Below, piece after piece: positions 1-12,082 of a DNA stretch of 64,000 nt; within the stretch, counting starts at the first letter, position 1; the number at the start of each line of letters is the position of its first letter. The DNA comes from Pseudomonadota bacterium (GTDB lineage: Bacteria > Pseudomonadota > Gammaproteobacteria > Burkholderiales > Burkholderiaceae_C), in NCBI GenBank assembly GCA_022566735.1, contig JADFIG010000001.1, positions 310,001 to 374,000 on the forward strand, read 5' to 3'. The notes beneath the pieces are model-generated. The model saw only the letters and a program-made list of their open reading frames with translations, was not told where the DNA came from and did not search any database. The position numbers were made by a program, and so were the translations under genes.

Positions 1-1
1 G

Positions 2-3448
<3,447 letters not shown>

Positions 3449-3479
3449 GGCGCCGCGCCCGAGCCCGTGCGAGCGGGTG

Positions 3480-4817
3480 TCAGTGCGCGCGGGTCGGTGC
3501 GTCGGGGTCTGCGTGCAGCTTCTTGTGCAACTGGCGCGTGCCCCACCAGATGGCCAGCAGCACCAGCGGGATCAGCGCGCCGGCCAGCAGCTCCGGCTGG
3601 ATGGGCAGGCCCGCGGCCTTGCCCGCTTTGCCCGCGTAGAGGATGAGGCTGACGACGTAGTAGCTGATGGCCGCGATCGACAGCCCTTCCACCGTGGTCT
3701 GCAGGCGCAATTGCAGCTCCTGGCCGCGCGTGAGCTTTTCCAGCAGGGTCTGGTTCTGCGCCTCGGTGGCGATGTCCACGCGCGTGCGCAGCAGGGCGCT
3801 GGCACGCTCGATGCGCTGCGACAGCGAGCCCAGGCGCTGTGCCGAGGCCTGCACCGTGGCCATGGCCGGCGAGACCCGCCGCAGCACGAACTCGCCCACC
3901 GTCTGCGTGCCGGGGATGGGCGTTTCGCGCAGCTGCTCGATGCGTTGCTGCACCAGGGCGTGGTAGGCCTGCGTGGCCGTGAAACGGTAGAGGTGCGTGG
4001 CCGTGGCCCGCTCGACCCGCGCGGCCAGCCCGATGAGCTCGTCGAGCAGCTCCTGGTCGGAGGCGTCCTTGTTTTCCATGCGCGCCGTGATGGCGGCCAG
4101 GCGGTCTTCGGCCTCGCCCAGCATCGGGGCCAGCGCCTTGGCCACGGGCAGGCCGCGCAGGGCCATCAGGCGGTAGGTCTCCAGCTCCAGCAGGCGCTGG
4201 GAGATGCGGCCCACGCGCAGCTCCGAGGTCTGCGCCGAGCACACCACCAGCAGGCGCTCGAAGCCGCTGTCGCGCAGGCGGAAGTCCGTCATGGCGCAGG
4301 AGCGGCGGATGCCCAGCAGCGAGGCCAGCGGCTCGCGCCCCTCGAACCACGGCCCGGCGATCTGGCGCATGGCCGCGGTGTCGTCGACATCGCCGTGCAC
4401 CATGGCCATCGTGATGGCCGCCACGGTCTTGCCCGGGATGCCGGCCAGCCAGGCGGTGTCCACCACCAGCGCGCGCATCAGCGCGGCCTCATCGCCATCG
4501 GCCAGGGCGCCTTCGGGCAGCGTCTGCACGATGGAGTAGCGGCTGAACTCGGTGTGGCGCTCCCATTTCAGCGTGTGGGTGGGAAAGCGCAGGCGCAGGA
4601 AATGGCCCGACAGCGCCTGCAGCGGCAGCGCCTGCTGGCCGGGCAGGGCGCGCAGGTGGGCCCATTCGTCTTCGCGGCTGACCCCCTCGTTGAGCACGGC
4701 GACGTACACCACCAGGGCCGGCAGCCGGATGCGCGCAGGCGGCCGGGCATGGACCTCGTTGTGCAGCAACTCGCGCTGCGCGTCGTCTGCGGGCAGGGCG
4801 CGGGGCAGGAGCGTCAT
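3480..4817 (-). CDS. DUF3422 family membrane-anchored protein
   Basis: This 445-residue protein opens with LHNEVHARPP, characteristic of DUF3422. It has a long soluble part with heptad-like helices around 290-370 and two C-terminal membrane segments at about 382-394 and 411-427, then a short charged tail. Function is unknown. Its start lies 10 bases after the stop of the CsoR-family regulator on the same strand, so the two are probably co-transcribed and the regulator probably controls it. This points to a role in a metal- or thiol-stress response, which is inference from context only. Confidence 0.88.
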   Translation of the reverse strand: MTLLPRALPADDAQRELLHNEVHARPPARIRLPALVVYVAVLNEGVSREDEWAHLRALPGQQALPLQALSGHFLRLRFPTHTLKWERHTEFSRYSIVQTLPEGALADGDEAALMRALVVDTAWLAGIPGKTVAAITMAMVHGDVDDTAAMRQIAGPWFEGREPLASLLGIRRSCAMTDFRLRDSGFERLLVVCSAQTSELRVGRISQRLLELETYRLMALRGLPVAKALAPMLGEAEDRLAAITARMENKDASDQELLDELIGLAARVERATATHLYRFTATQAYHALVQQRIEQLRETPIPGTQTVGEFVLRRVSPAMATVQASAQRLGSLSQRIERASALLRTRVDIATEAQNQTLLEKLTRGQELQLRLQTTVEGLSIAAISYYVVSLILYAGKAGKAAGLPIQPELLAGALIPLVLLAIWWGTRQLHKKLHADPDAPTRAH

Positions 4818-4827
4818 GCCGGACCCA

Positions 4828-5118
4828 TCAGCGCAGCTTGCCCAGCATGGCTTCCATCTGATCGAGCACGGCGTCCACGACCTCTGGCGTTTGCGGGACG
4901 TCGCCCAGGCGCTCGTTGAGTTCCTGCGCCATCAGGCAGCGCACCATGTGCAGCCAGGTGCTGTCCAGGGCCTTGCGCACGGCCGACATCTGCACGGCCA
5001 CGGGCTGGCAGGGCTCGCCGGCTTCGATCATGCGCTGGATGCCGCGCAACTGGCCCTCCGCGCGCTTGAGCCGGTTGAGGATGTCGGTGCGGTAGCTGTC
5101 GTTGTCCAGAGTGGCCAT
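4828..5118 (-). CDS. CsoR/RcnR/FrmR-family metal- or stress-sensing repressor
   Basis: A 96-residue all-helical protein with the family hallmarks RLKRAEGQLRGIQRMI near residues 16-31 and the helix starting QMSAVRKAL at 43. Members are tetramers that release DNA when copper, nickel, formaldehyde or persulfide binds at a conserved Cys and its partners. Cys37 is the expected first ligand. By eye the usual second-ligand His position (about 62) is Leu, with His57 and Cys61 nearby instead, so the inducer cannot be named. No Shine-Dalgarno is visible. The upstream region holds a family-type palindrome, suggesting autoregulation of this gene and the downstream DUF3422 gene. Confidence 0.88.
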   Translation of the reverse strand: MATLDNDSYRTDILNRLKRAEGQLRGIQRMIEAGEPCQPVAVQMSAVRKALDSTWLHMVRCLMAQELNERLGDVPQTPEVVDAVLDQMEAMLGKLR

Positions 5119-5170
5119 GAAATTTGGAGGATGCAGGGGGTTGGCTTGCCTTGGCCAGGGAGTCTAGGCA

Positions 5171-5184
5171 TACCCGTGAGGGTA
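5171..5184. promoter_or_regulatory. Candidate CsoR-family operator (TACCC-N4-GGGTA)
   Basis: TACCCGTGAGGGTA is a perfect 5-4-5 dyad about 53-66 bases upstream of the repressor start. The overlapping outer arms GTCTA and TAGAC extend the symmetry. G/C tracts flanked by TA are typical of operators of this repressor family. The same core recurs before ccoG at 31,590. Confidence 0.6.
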
Positions 5185-5204
5185 GACAAGGGTGTTGTGG
5201 TGCC

Positions 5205-5585
5205 TCAGCCCGGCACCAGCACGCTCACCTCGGGGCGGGCCGGGTCGTGGAAAACCTTGACGCGCGCGCCCACGGGGAAGGGCGCCAGGGCCTGTTCGGC
5301 CTCGGCACGGCTGAAATGGTGGCGCTCGAAAGCGCGCAGGCGCTTGCCCTCGTAGGTCACGCCGGCCACGCTGTAGCGGTAGCGCACCTCGGCCATCCAG
5401 TCGTGCTTGCCGGCTTCAGGCTCGTAGGGCTGTTCGTTGAAGGGGCGTGCGCGTGACACCAGCATCTCGCCATCGACGCTGGGCCACTGCGGGCTCGCCT
5501 GCTTGATCTGCCAGGCGCGCCAGGCCAGCACGACCATGGCCAGCACGAAGGCCGCGATGATGAATTTGCCAAGGGAGTCGGGCAT
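5205..5585 (-). CDS. DUF3592 domain protein, single membrane anchor
   Basis: A 126-residue protein starting MPDSLGKF with one N-terminal membrane segment (about 9-25). A DUF3592-like beta-rich domain follows, with an RYRYSVAGVTYEGKR core and a PARPEVSVLVPG ending, the usual phospho-ester-like tail of this family. The ATG at 5585 was chosen because the hydrophobic anchor starts directly after it; the longer open frame upstream is low-complexity and lies on the antisense of the yfbR leader. Function unknown; probably an inner-membrane protein facing the periplasm. Transcribed divergently from the nucleotidase gene. Confidence 0.75.
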   Translation of the reverse strand: MPDSLGKFIIAAFVLAMVVLAWRAWQIKQASPQWPSVDGEMLVSRARPFNEQPYEPEAGKHDWMAEVRYRYSVAGVTYEGKRLRAFERHHFSRAEAEQALAPFPVGARVKVFHDPARPEVSVLVPG

Positions 5586-5729
5586 GGGACAGCGGATGGC
5601 GATGGAAGGGCGACGGGCGCTGGAGGGGGGCAGGATGGACACATTGTGCCCGCCCCAGGCCAGCGGTGACGCGGCGATGGCAGCTTGGGGCGCGCGCGGG
5701 CCATGGCGGATTTGCGCGATGATGCCGCC

Positions 5730-6371
5730 ATGACGACACCGCCCGCCCCGCACGCTCCCTCGCGCAGCCCCTCGCACAGCTCCTCACACAGCCCCTTCTA
5801 CGCCCACCTGGCCCGCCTGCGCTACATCAAGCGCTGGGGCCTGATGCGCAACGCCGAGGAAGAGGACGTCGCCCAGCACAGCTGGGAGGTCGCCGTGCTG
5901 GCCCATGCCCTGGCCGTCATCAGCCGCGACGTGTTCCACCAGCCGGTGGACCCCAACGCCGTGGCGGCGCGGGCCATCTTCCACGACGCCACCGAGGCCA
6001 TCACCGGCGACCTGCCCACGCCGGTCAAGTACTCCCCGGCCATGCGCCACGCCACGGCCAACCTCGAAGGCGAGGTCTGCCGGGAGATGCTGTCCCTGCT
6101 GCCGTCCGCGCTGCAGCCGTCCATGCAGGCCATGATGGACCACGAGGCCTGGCCGCCCCAGGAAGCCGCCCTGATCAAGACCGCCGACCGGCTGGCCGCC
6201 TGGCTCAAGTGCCAGGCCGAGCTGCGCTTCGGCAACCCCGAGTTCGCGCAGGCCGCGCAGCAGATCCAGGCCAGGCTCGACGAGCACATGACGCCCGAGT
6301 TGCGCTACTTCCTCGACACCTTCGCGCCGGCCTTCGCGCTCACGCTGGATTCGCTGATGCAGGGGGAGTGA
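5730..6371 (+). CDS. YfbR-like 5'-deoxynucleotidase (HD domain)
   Basis: A 213-residue HD-superfamily phosphohydrolase. The motifs NAEEEDVAQHSWEVA near residue 39 and IFHDATEAITGDLPTPVKY near 85 supply the metal-binding His and His-Asp residues of the YfbR family, which removes the phosphate from deoxynucleoside 5'-monophosphates. E. coli YfbR is about 200 residues; here a Ser/Pro/His-rich N-terminal stretch of about 20 residues precedes the domain. ATG 5730 was chosen; an upstream ATG at 5685 is in frame but adds a non-conserved leader. Its 3' end overlaps the convergent putA by 32 bases. Confidence 0.88.
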   Translation: MTTPPAPHAPSRSPSHSSSHSPFYAHLARLRYIKRWGLMRNAEEEDVAQHSWEVAVLAHALAVISRDVFHQPVDPNAVAARAIFHDATEAITGDLPTPVKYSPAMRHATANLEGEVCREMLSLLPSALQPSMQAMMDHEAWPPQEAALIKTADRLAAWLKCQAELRFGNPEFAQAAQQIQARLDEHMTPELRYFLDTFAPAFALTLDSLMQGE

Positions 6372-9300
6372 GCCCCCCTGCCATCAGCGCCACATTGCCG
6401 CCGGCCGCCGCGGTGTTGACCGAGACGGTCTGCTCCACGCAGAAGCGCGGCAGGTAGTGCGGCCCGCCCGCCTTGGGCCCGGTGCCGCTGAAGCCCTCGC
6501 CACCGAAGGGCTGCAGGCCGACCACCGCGCCCACCATGCTGCGGTTGACGTAGACATTGCCCACGCGCGCCTGCGCCGCCAGGGCCTGGGCGCGGCTGTC
6601 GATGCGCGTCTGCAGGCCCAGCGTGAGGCCCCAGCCCAGCGCATTGACCCGGGCGATGACCTCGGCCGGATCGCCCCGCCAGCGCAGCACCTGCAGCACC
6701 GGGCCGAAGATTTCCTCGCGCACCCGGCCGATGGCATCGACCTCGAAGGCCTGGGGCGCCATGAGCTGGGGCACGGGGCCGTCGCTGGCAGGGAGCGCGG
6801 CCTGCGCCATGGGATCGGGCCACAGCCGCCGGCCGTGCCGCGCCAGCTCGGCCAGCTGCGCGCTCACCCGCGCATGGGCCTCGGCGTCGATCAGCGGGCC
6901 GATGTCGGTGTCGAAGCGCGCCGGGTCGCCCACGCGCAGGGTCTGGACGGCGCCGGCGATCATGCGCAGCGTGGGCTCGGCGATGTCTTCGTGCAGGCAC
7001 AGCAGGCGCAGCGCCGAGCAACGCTGGCCGGCCGAGCGGAAGGCGCTGTGCACCACGGCATCGCAGACCTGCTCGGGCAGGGCGCTGGGGTCGACGAGCA
7101 TGGCGTTGATGCCGCCCGTCTCGGCGATCAGCGGCACGATGGGGCCGTCCTTGGCCGCCAGCGCACGCTGGATGTGCTTGGCCACCGCGGTCGAGCCGGT
7201 GAAGGCCACGCCGGCGATCGCGGGGTGGGCCACGAGGGCCGCGCCCACGGTCTCGCCCGGGCCGTGCAGCAGCTGCAGCACCTCGGCGGGCACCCCCGCT
7301 TCGTGCAGCAAGGCCACGGCCGCCTGCGCCACGCCCGGGGTCTGCTCGGCCGGCTTGGCCAGCACGGTGTTGCCGGTGGCCAGGGCCGCGGCCACCTGCC
7401 CGGTGAAGATGGCCAGGGGAAAATTCCAGGGGCTGATGCAGGCCCACAGGCCGCGGCCGTGCAGGCACAGGGTGTTGGTTTCGCCGGTGATGCCGGGGCC
7501 ATCGACCGGCAGGGCCAGCGGCGCCATCACCCGCTCGGCTTCGCCCGCGTCGTAGCGCAGGAAGTCGATGGCCTCGCGCACTTCGGCCACCGCATCGGGC
7601 CAGGTCTTGCGGCCTTCCCGGACCAGCAGCGCGCCAAACGCCGGCAGGCGGGCTTGCAGCATGTCGGCCGCCCGGCGCAGGCAGTTCGCGCGCTGCGTCA
7701 CCGGCGTCTGGCGCCAGGCCTCGACCGCCCGCTGGCCCCGCTCTGCCGCCAGGGCCACATCGGAGGGCAAGGCGTCGGCCACCACCGGCACGGGCGTGTC
7801 CTGCCAGGCCCGCAGCAGCAGGGCACGGTCGCGTGCCACGCTCAGGTCCAGCCCCTGGCTGTTGCGCCGCCCGGGGCCGAACACCGCATCAGGCGATGTC
7901 ACGGGCGGTGCCACCGGCGGCTGCGCCTGCGCATCGGCCAGCCCGTCCAGCGGCGAGCGCAAGAGCTCGTCCACCCCGCACGCCGGGTCGGCCAGCTGGT
8001 GCACGAAGGAGGCGTTGGCGCCGTTTTCCAGCAGGCGCCGCACCAGGTAGGCCAGCAGCTCGCGGTGCGGCCCCACGGGGGCGTAGACGCGGCAGCGGAT
8101 CAGCGGGTCGTGCAGCACCTCGCGGTAGATGGCCTCGCCCATGCCGTGCAGGCGCTGCAGCTCGAAGCGGGCGTCCCGTTGGCGTGCCATCTGCAGCAGG
8201 GCCGCGATGGTGCCGGCGTTGTGCGTGGCGAATTGCGGGTAGACGGCGTCCGGCGCGGCCAGCAGGGCTTGCGCGCAGGCCAGGTAGCTGATGTCGGTGT
8301 GCGGCTTGTGGGTGAACACCGGGAAGTGGGCCAGGCCCAACTCCTGGGCGCGCTTGACCTCGGCGTCCCAGTAGGCGCCCTTGACCAGGCGGCACATCAG
8401 CCGCACGCCATGGCGCCGCGCCATCGCCACCATGTGCTCGACCAGGGGCAGCGCGCGGGTCTGGTAGGCCTGCAGGGCCAGGCCGAAGCCCTGCCACTGC
8501 GGGTGGTGGGCGGCGATGCGCTCGACCAGCGCCTCGGCCACGTCCAGCGACAGCTCCAGGCGCTCGGCCTCCTCGGCGTCGAGTGTGAGGTTGAGGTCGG
8601 CCTCGGCAGCGCGCTCGCACAGCGTCCACACGCGCGGCACCAACTCGGCCAGCACGCGTTCGCGCTGGGCCTCCTCGTGGCGCGGGTGCAGGGCACTGAG
8701 CTTGATCGACAGCCCATCGGCCAGGGCCGGGGTGTGGACCTCACGCTGCCGGTGCGCGATGGCATCGAGTGCCGCGGCGTGGCTGGCCAGGTAGCGCTGC
8801 GCATCGGCCTCGGTGCGCGCGCCTTCGCCCAGCATGTCGAAGCTGAAACGCACATGGGGCTGGCGCTGGTGGGTGCGTGCGGCCTGGCGCAGCGCCTCGT
8901 CGATGTGCTCGCCCAGCACGAACTGCTGCCCCAGCAACTGCACGGCACGCACGGCGGCGTGCACCACGGCCTGGGCGCCCCACCGAGTGCCCTGATGGGT
9001 ACCCAGACGTGCGGCCAGGCCCCTGCGGACCTCGGTGTCGGGCAGGAAGTGGCGGGACAGGGCCACGGCCGTGTGCGCCAGCCGGCCCAGGGCCGAGTCC
9101 GCCTGCCCGGCAAAGTCGGCGTGCGCGAGCTGGTCGGCCGTCAGGGCGATGGCCGTGTCCGCGTCCGGCACGCGCAGCAAGGCCTCGGCCAGCCGCATCA
9201 GCGCCAGGCCCTCCTGGCTGGAGATGGGGAACTCGCGCAGGAGCGACGCCAGCGCCCAGAACGGCTCCGGCTGGGCGCGCACGGTCTCCACCCAGGGGCG

Positions 9301-9402
9301 GGCCACGGCGGCGGCGGCAGGCCAGTCCAGGGTGCGGCTCATGCTGTGCAGGCAGGCGCGCACCACGTCGGTTTCCGGGCGATCGGGCGGGGGCAGTCGC
9401 AT
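6340..9402 (-). CDS. putA: Bifunctional proline dehydrogenase / delta-1-pyrroline-5-carboxylate dehydrogenase PutA
   Basis: A 1,020-residue two-enzyme protein that oxidises proline to glutamate. The proline dehydrogenase barrel includes RFSFDMLGEGART (about 190) and LSIKLSALHPRHE. The aldehyde dehydrogenase half has WNFPLAIFTGQ, FTGSTAVAK, AETGGINAM with the catalytic Glu, and SAGQRCSALR with the catalytic Cys. Its length matches the short PutA class, and there is no N-terminal ribbon-helix-helix DNA-binding domain, so it is probably not self-regulating. The ATG at 9402 has a perfect AGGAGG seven bases upstream. It follows arginase and ornithine cyclodeaminase on the same strand and completes the route from arginine to glutamate. 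Confidence 0.96.
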   Translation of the reverse strand: MRLPPPDRPETDVVRACLHSMSRTLDWPAAAAVARPWVETVRAQPEPFWALASLLREFPISSQEGLALMRLAEALLRVPDADTAIALTADQLAHADFAGQADSALGRLAHTAVALSRHFLPDTEVRRGLAARLGTHQGTRWGAQAVVHAAVRAVQLLGQQFVLGEHIDEALRQAARTHQRQPHVRFSFDMLGEGARTEADAQRYLASHAAALDAIAHRQREVHTPALADGLSIKLSALHPRHEEAQRERVLAELVPRVWTLCERAAEADLNLTLDAEEAERLELSLDVAEALVERIAAHHPQWQGFGLALQAYQTRALPLVEHMVAMARRHGVRLMCRLVKGAYWDAEVKRAQELGLAHFPVFTHKPHTDISYLACAQALLAAPDAVYPQFATHNAGTIAALLQMARQRDARFELQRLHGMGEAIYREVLHDPLIRCRVYAPVGPHRELLAYLVRRLLENGANASFVHQLADPACGVDELLRSPLDGLADAQAQPPVAPPVTSPDAVFGPGRRNSQGLDLSVARDRALLLRAWQDTPVPVVADALPSDVALAAERGQRAVEAWRQTPVTQRANCLRRAADMLQARLPAFGALLVREGRKTWPDAVAEVREAIDFLRYDAGEAERVMAPLALPVDGPGITGETNTLCLHGRGLWACISPWNFPLAIFTGQVAAALATGNTVLAKPAEQTPGVAQAAVALLHEAGVPAEVLQLLHGPGETVGAALVAHPAIAGVAFTGSTAVAKHIQRALAAKDGPIVPLIAETGGINAMLVDPSALPEQVCDAVVHSAFRSAGQRCSALRLLCLHEDIAEPTLRMIAGAVQTLRVGDPARFDTDIGPLIDAEAHARVSAQLAELARHGRRLWPDPMAQAALPASDGPVPQLMAPQAFEVDAIGRVREEIFGPVLQVLRWRGDPAEVIARVNALGWGLTLGLQTRIDSRAQALAAQARVGNVYVNRSMVGAVVGLQPFGGEGFSGTGPKAGGPHYLPRFCVEQTVSVNTAAAGGNVALMAGGLTPPASANPA

Positions 9403-9452
9403 CGTGTCCTCCTGCGGTGGTCGCGGGGCCCGCTGGCGCGGCGCGGGCCTCT

Positions 9453-10403
9453 TCAGTCGTCGGCGGGGCGCATCAAGGTGCTTTTGCCAAACAGGCTCTG
9501 GATCAGGTCCACCGCCAGCTCGGCGGTCTGGTTGCGCACGTCCAGGGCCGGGTTGAGCTCGACGACGTCCAGCGAGCCCAGCCGCCCGGTGTCGGCGATC
9601 ATCTCCATGCACAGCTGGGCTTCGCGGTAGGTCGGCCCGCCGCGCACGGTGGTGCCCACGCCCGGGGCGATGTCCGGGTCGAGGAAGTCGACGTCCAGGC
9701 TGACGTGCAGGTGGGTGGCCTCGTCCATGCCGAGCAGGGCCTGGGCCATGGTGTGGCGCATGCCGTTCTCGTCGATGAAGCGCATGTCGTAGACCTCGAT
9801 GCCCAAGGCGTGCACGAAGCGCTTTTCCCCGGCATCGACGCTGCGGATGCCGATCTGGCGGATGTCCTGCGGCGAGATCGCCGGCGTGTGTCCCCCAATG
9901 CCCGTCAGCGCCGTGGGCCCGTGGCCGCACAGGCAGGCCACCGGCATGCCGTGGAGGTTGCCGGAGGGCGTGAGCGCCGCGGTGTTGAGGTCGGCGTGGG
10001 CGTCCAGCCAGAGCACGCGCAGCCGCCGCCCTGTGTCGCGGCAATGCCGGGCCACCGCGCTGATCGAGCCGATGCCCAGGCTGTGGTCGCCACCCAGCAT
10101 CACGGGCAGGCGGCCGGCGCGCAGCTCCGCGAGCACCGATTCGTGCAGCAACTCGTTCCAGCGCGCCACCTCGGGCAGGTGGCGGAACCCGTTGACGGCC
10201 ACGCGCTGCGGGTTGGCCGGGCCGTGCAGGTCACCGCCGTCGCGCACGTCGATGCCGAAGTCGGCGATGGCCTGCACGATGCCCGCCACGCGCAGCGCAC
10301 TCGGCCCCATGCGGGCTCCGATGCGGCCGGCACCCACGTCGGTGGGCGCGCCGATGAGGCTGACGGCGGGCAGATCGGGGTGGGGCGGGCCGGGGCGGGT
10401 CAT
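9453..10403 (-). CDS. rocF: Arginase
   Basis: A 316-residue ureohydrolase that splits arginine into ornithine and urea. The Mn-binding motifs of the family are all present: GGDHSLGIGS, WLDAHADLN, SGNLHGMP and SLDVDFLDPDIAPGVGT. The N-terminal VSLIGAPTDVGAG segment is also typical of arginase rather than agmatinase. Its ATG overlaps the stop of the ornithine cyclodeaminase gene (ATGA), indicating translational coupling. putA starts 50 bases downstream. Confidence 0.94.
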   Translation of the reverse strand: MTRPGPPHPDLPAVSLIGAPTDVGAGRIGARMGPSALRVAGIVQAIADFGIDVRDGGDLHGPANPQRVAVNGFRHLPEVARWNELLHESVLAELRAGRLPVMLGGDHSLGIGSISAVARHCRDTGRRLRVLWLDAHADLNTAALTPSGNLHGMPVACLCGHGPTALTGIGGHTPAISPQDIRQIGIRSVDAGEKRFVHALGIEVYDMRFIDENGMRHTMAQALLGMDEATHLHVSLDVDFLDPDIAPGVGTTVRGGPTYREAQLCMEMIADTGRLGSLDVVELNPALDVRNQTAELAVDLIQSLFGKSTLMRPADD

Positions 10404-11500
10404 GCGGCTTGCGGTGTCTCGGCGGTGGCTGGCGTGGATGCAGGCAGGGGCGCCAACTGGGTGGCAGGGCTGCGCACCAGCGCGAACAGGTCCTTGGGGT
10501 CGTCCAGCTCGGGGATCAGCGCCAGCGTGCGGCGCATGCCCAGGGCCTGCGCACAGTCTCGCATGAAGCGCAGCGCGGAGAAATCCTCCAGCGCGAAGCC
10601 GACCGAGTCGAACACCGTGAGCTCCTGCGCGTGCCGCCGCCCGGGCGCCTCGCCGCGCAGCACCCGCCACAGCTCGGTGACCGGGAAGTCGGCCGGCATC
10701 TGCTGCACATCGCCCTCCACGCGGGTCTGCGGCTCGTACTCGACGAACACCGAGGCCGCGTGCAGCACGTCGGCGGCCAGCTCGGTCTTGCCCGGGCAGT
10801 CGCCACCCACGGCATTGAGGTGCAGGCCCGGCGCCAGCATGTCGGCGCGCAGGACGGTGGCGCGGGCCTTGTCCGCCGTGACCGTGGTGACGATGTCGGC
10901 CCCGCGCAGGGCCTCGGCGACGCTGTCGCAGGCCTGCACCTGCAAGCCAGGCGCGTCGGCCGCCAGGTTGCGCTGCAGCTTGGCCGTGGCCTGAGGGTCC
11001 ACGTCGAACAGCCTCAGCGAGGTGATGCCCAGCAGGTGGTGGAAAGCCAGGGCCTGGAACTCGCTTTGCGCGCCATTGCCGATCAGGGCCATCACCCGGC
11101 TGTCCGGGCGGGCCAGGGCGCGCGCCGCCACCGCCGAGGTCGCCGCCGTGCGCAAGGCCGTGGTCAGGGTCAGCTCGCTGAGCAGCAGGGGCACGCCGGT
11201 GGCCACATCGGCCAGCACGCCGAAGGCCATCACGGTGGGCAGTCCCAGCCGGGTGTTGCGCGGGTGCCCGTTGACGTACTTGAAGCTGTAGGCGCGCCCG
11301 TCAGAGATCGGCATCAGCTCGATCACGCCCTCGGCCGAGTGGTGGGCGAGGCGCGCGGAGGTGTCGAAGTCCGGCCAGCGGCGGAAATCCGCCTCGATGC
11401 TGGCTGCCATGCCGCGCAGGCAATCCACCAGCCCCAGCCGGCGGACGATGTCGGCGGCATCTTGCGCGCTCAGGTACTGCGTGGCACAGGGGGTGGCCAT
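10400..11500 (-). CDS. Ornithine cyclodeaminase
   Basis: A 366-residue member of the ornithine cyclodeaminase / mu-crystallin family, which converts ornithine directly to proline with loss of ammonia, using NAD+. A Rossmann segment (ALIGNGAQSEFQALAF, about 140) follows the substrate-binding region YSFKYVNGHPRNTRLGLPTV. The length and DIVTTVTADK segment fit the catabolic enzyme. The ATG at 11500 is preceded by GGAGGA. It is the first gene of an operon with arginase and probably putA, transcribed away from a Lrp/AsnC regulator. Confidence 0.92.
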   Translation of the reverse strand: MATPCATQYLSAQDAADIVRRLGLVDCLRGMAASIEADFRRWPDFDTSARLAHHSAEGVIELMPISDGRAYSFKYVNGHPRNTRLGLPTVMAFGVLADVATGVPLLLSELTLTTALRTAATSAVAARALARPDSRVMALIGNGAQSEFQALAFHHLLGITSLRLFDVDPQATAKLQRNLAADAPGLQVQACDSVAEALRGADIVTTVTADKARATVLRADMLAPGLHLNAVGGDCPGKTELAADVLHAASVFVEYEPQTRVEGDVQQMPADFPVTELWRVLRGEAPGRRHAQELTVFDSVGFALEDFSALRFMRDCAQALGMRRTLALIPELDDPKDLFALVRSPATQLAPLPASTPATAETPQAA

Positions 11501-11551
11501 GGCGTCCTCCGTGATCCCGTGAAGCCATGGGCCCAGTGTCACCCGCCCGCA

Positions 11552-11569
11552 TGCCAATGACAATCGGCA
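11552..11569. promoter_or_regulatory. Candidate operator between ocd and the Lrp/AsnC gene
   Basis: An 18-base imperfect dyad (TGCCNAT-N4-ATNGGCA) sits centrally in the 131-base divergent intergenic region. Position and symmetry suit an Lrp/AsnC-type site controlling both directions. No strong promoter hexamers are visible beside it. Confidence 0.4.
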
Positions 11570-11631
11570 GGAATGTGCTGTTTCGGCGGCCCGCTTGCCA
11601 CCATGGCAGCGCCGGGTGTCAAATCGCCAGC

Positions 11632-12057
11632 ATGGACGGCACCGACCAACAGCTGCTGGCCCTGCTGCGGCAGGACGCCCGCATGACCGTGGCCACCCTC
11701 GCGCACAAGCTCGGGGTGTCGCGGGGCACGGTGAGCAACCGCATCCGCAAGCTGGAGGATGCCGGTGTCATCGTCGGCTACACCGTGCGCCTGCGTCCGG
11801 ACGCGCGCCCCAACGAGATCACGGCCTGGATGAGCATCGCGGTGGAAGGCAACGAAGCCCGCACCGTCATCGCCAGCCTGCTGGGCGAACCCGGTGTGGG
11901 CCGTCTGTGCGACACCAATGGCCGCTGGGACTTGCTGGCCGAGTTGCGCGCGGAAAACCTCGCGGAACTCTCCAAGGTGATGGAGCGGGTCCGGCTCATC
12001 CGTGGCATCAGCCACACCGAAACCAGCATCCACCTGGAGACCTACCGGCTGTCCTGA
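11632..12057 (+). CDS. Lrp/AsnC-family regulator, likely of arginine/ornithine/proline catabolism
   Basis: A 141-residue protein with an N-terminal winged helix-turn-helix (LLALLRQDARMTVATLAHKL, VSRGTVSNRIRKLEDAGVI) and a C-terminal RAM ligand-binding domain. Such regulators form octamers and respond to amino acids. It lies divergent to ornithine cyclodeaminase, arginase and putA, and is therefore the likely activator of that operon, as Lrp-type PutR and related regulators are in other proteobacteria. No strong Shine-Dalgarno is visible before ATG 11632. Confidence 0.9.
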   Translation: MDGTDQQLLALLRQDARMTVATLAHKLGVSRGTVSNRIRKLEDAGVIVGYTVRLRPDARPNEITAWMSIAVEGNEARTVIASLLGEPGVGRLCDTNGRWDLLAELRAENLAELSKVMERVRLIRGISHTETSIHLETYRLS

Positions 12058-12082
12058 GCCGGGGGGCCTCACGTCGCGCGGC

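Noticed and set aside
6457-9630. 1,057-codon plus-strand frame over putA
   Set aside because: Antisense shadow; the minus-strand frame carries complete PutA motifs and a perfect ribosome site.
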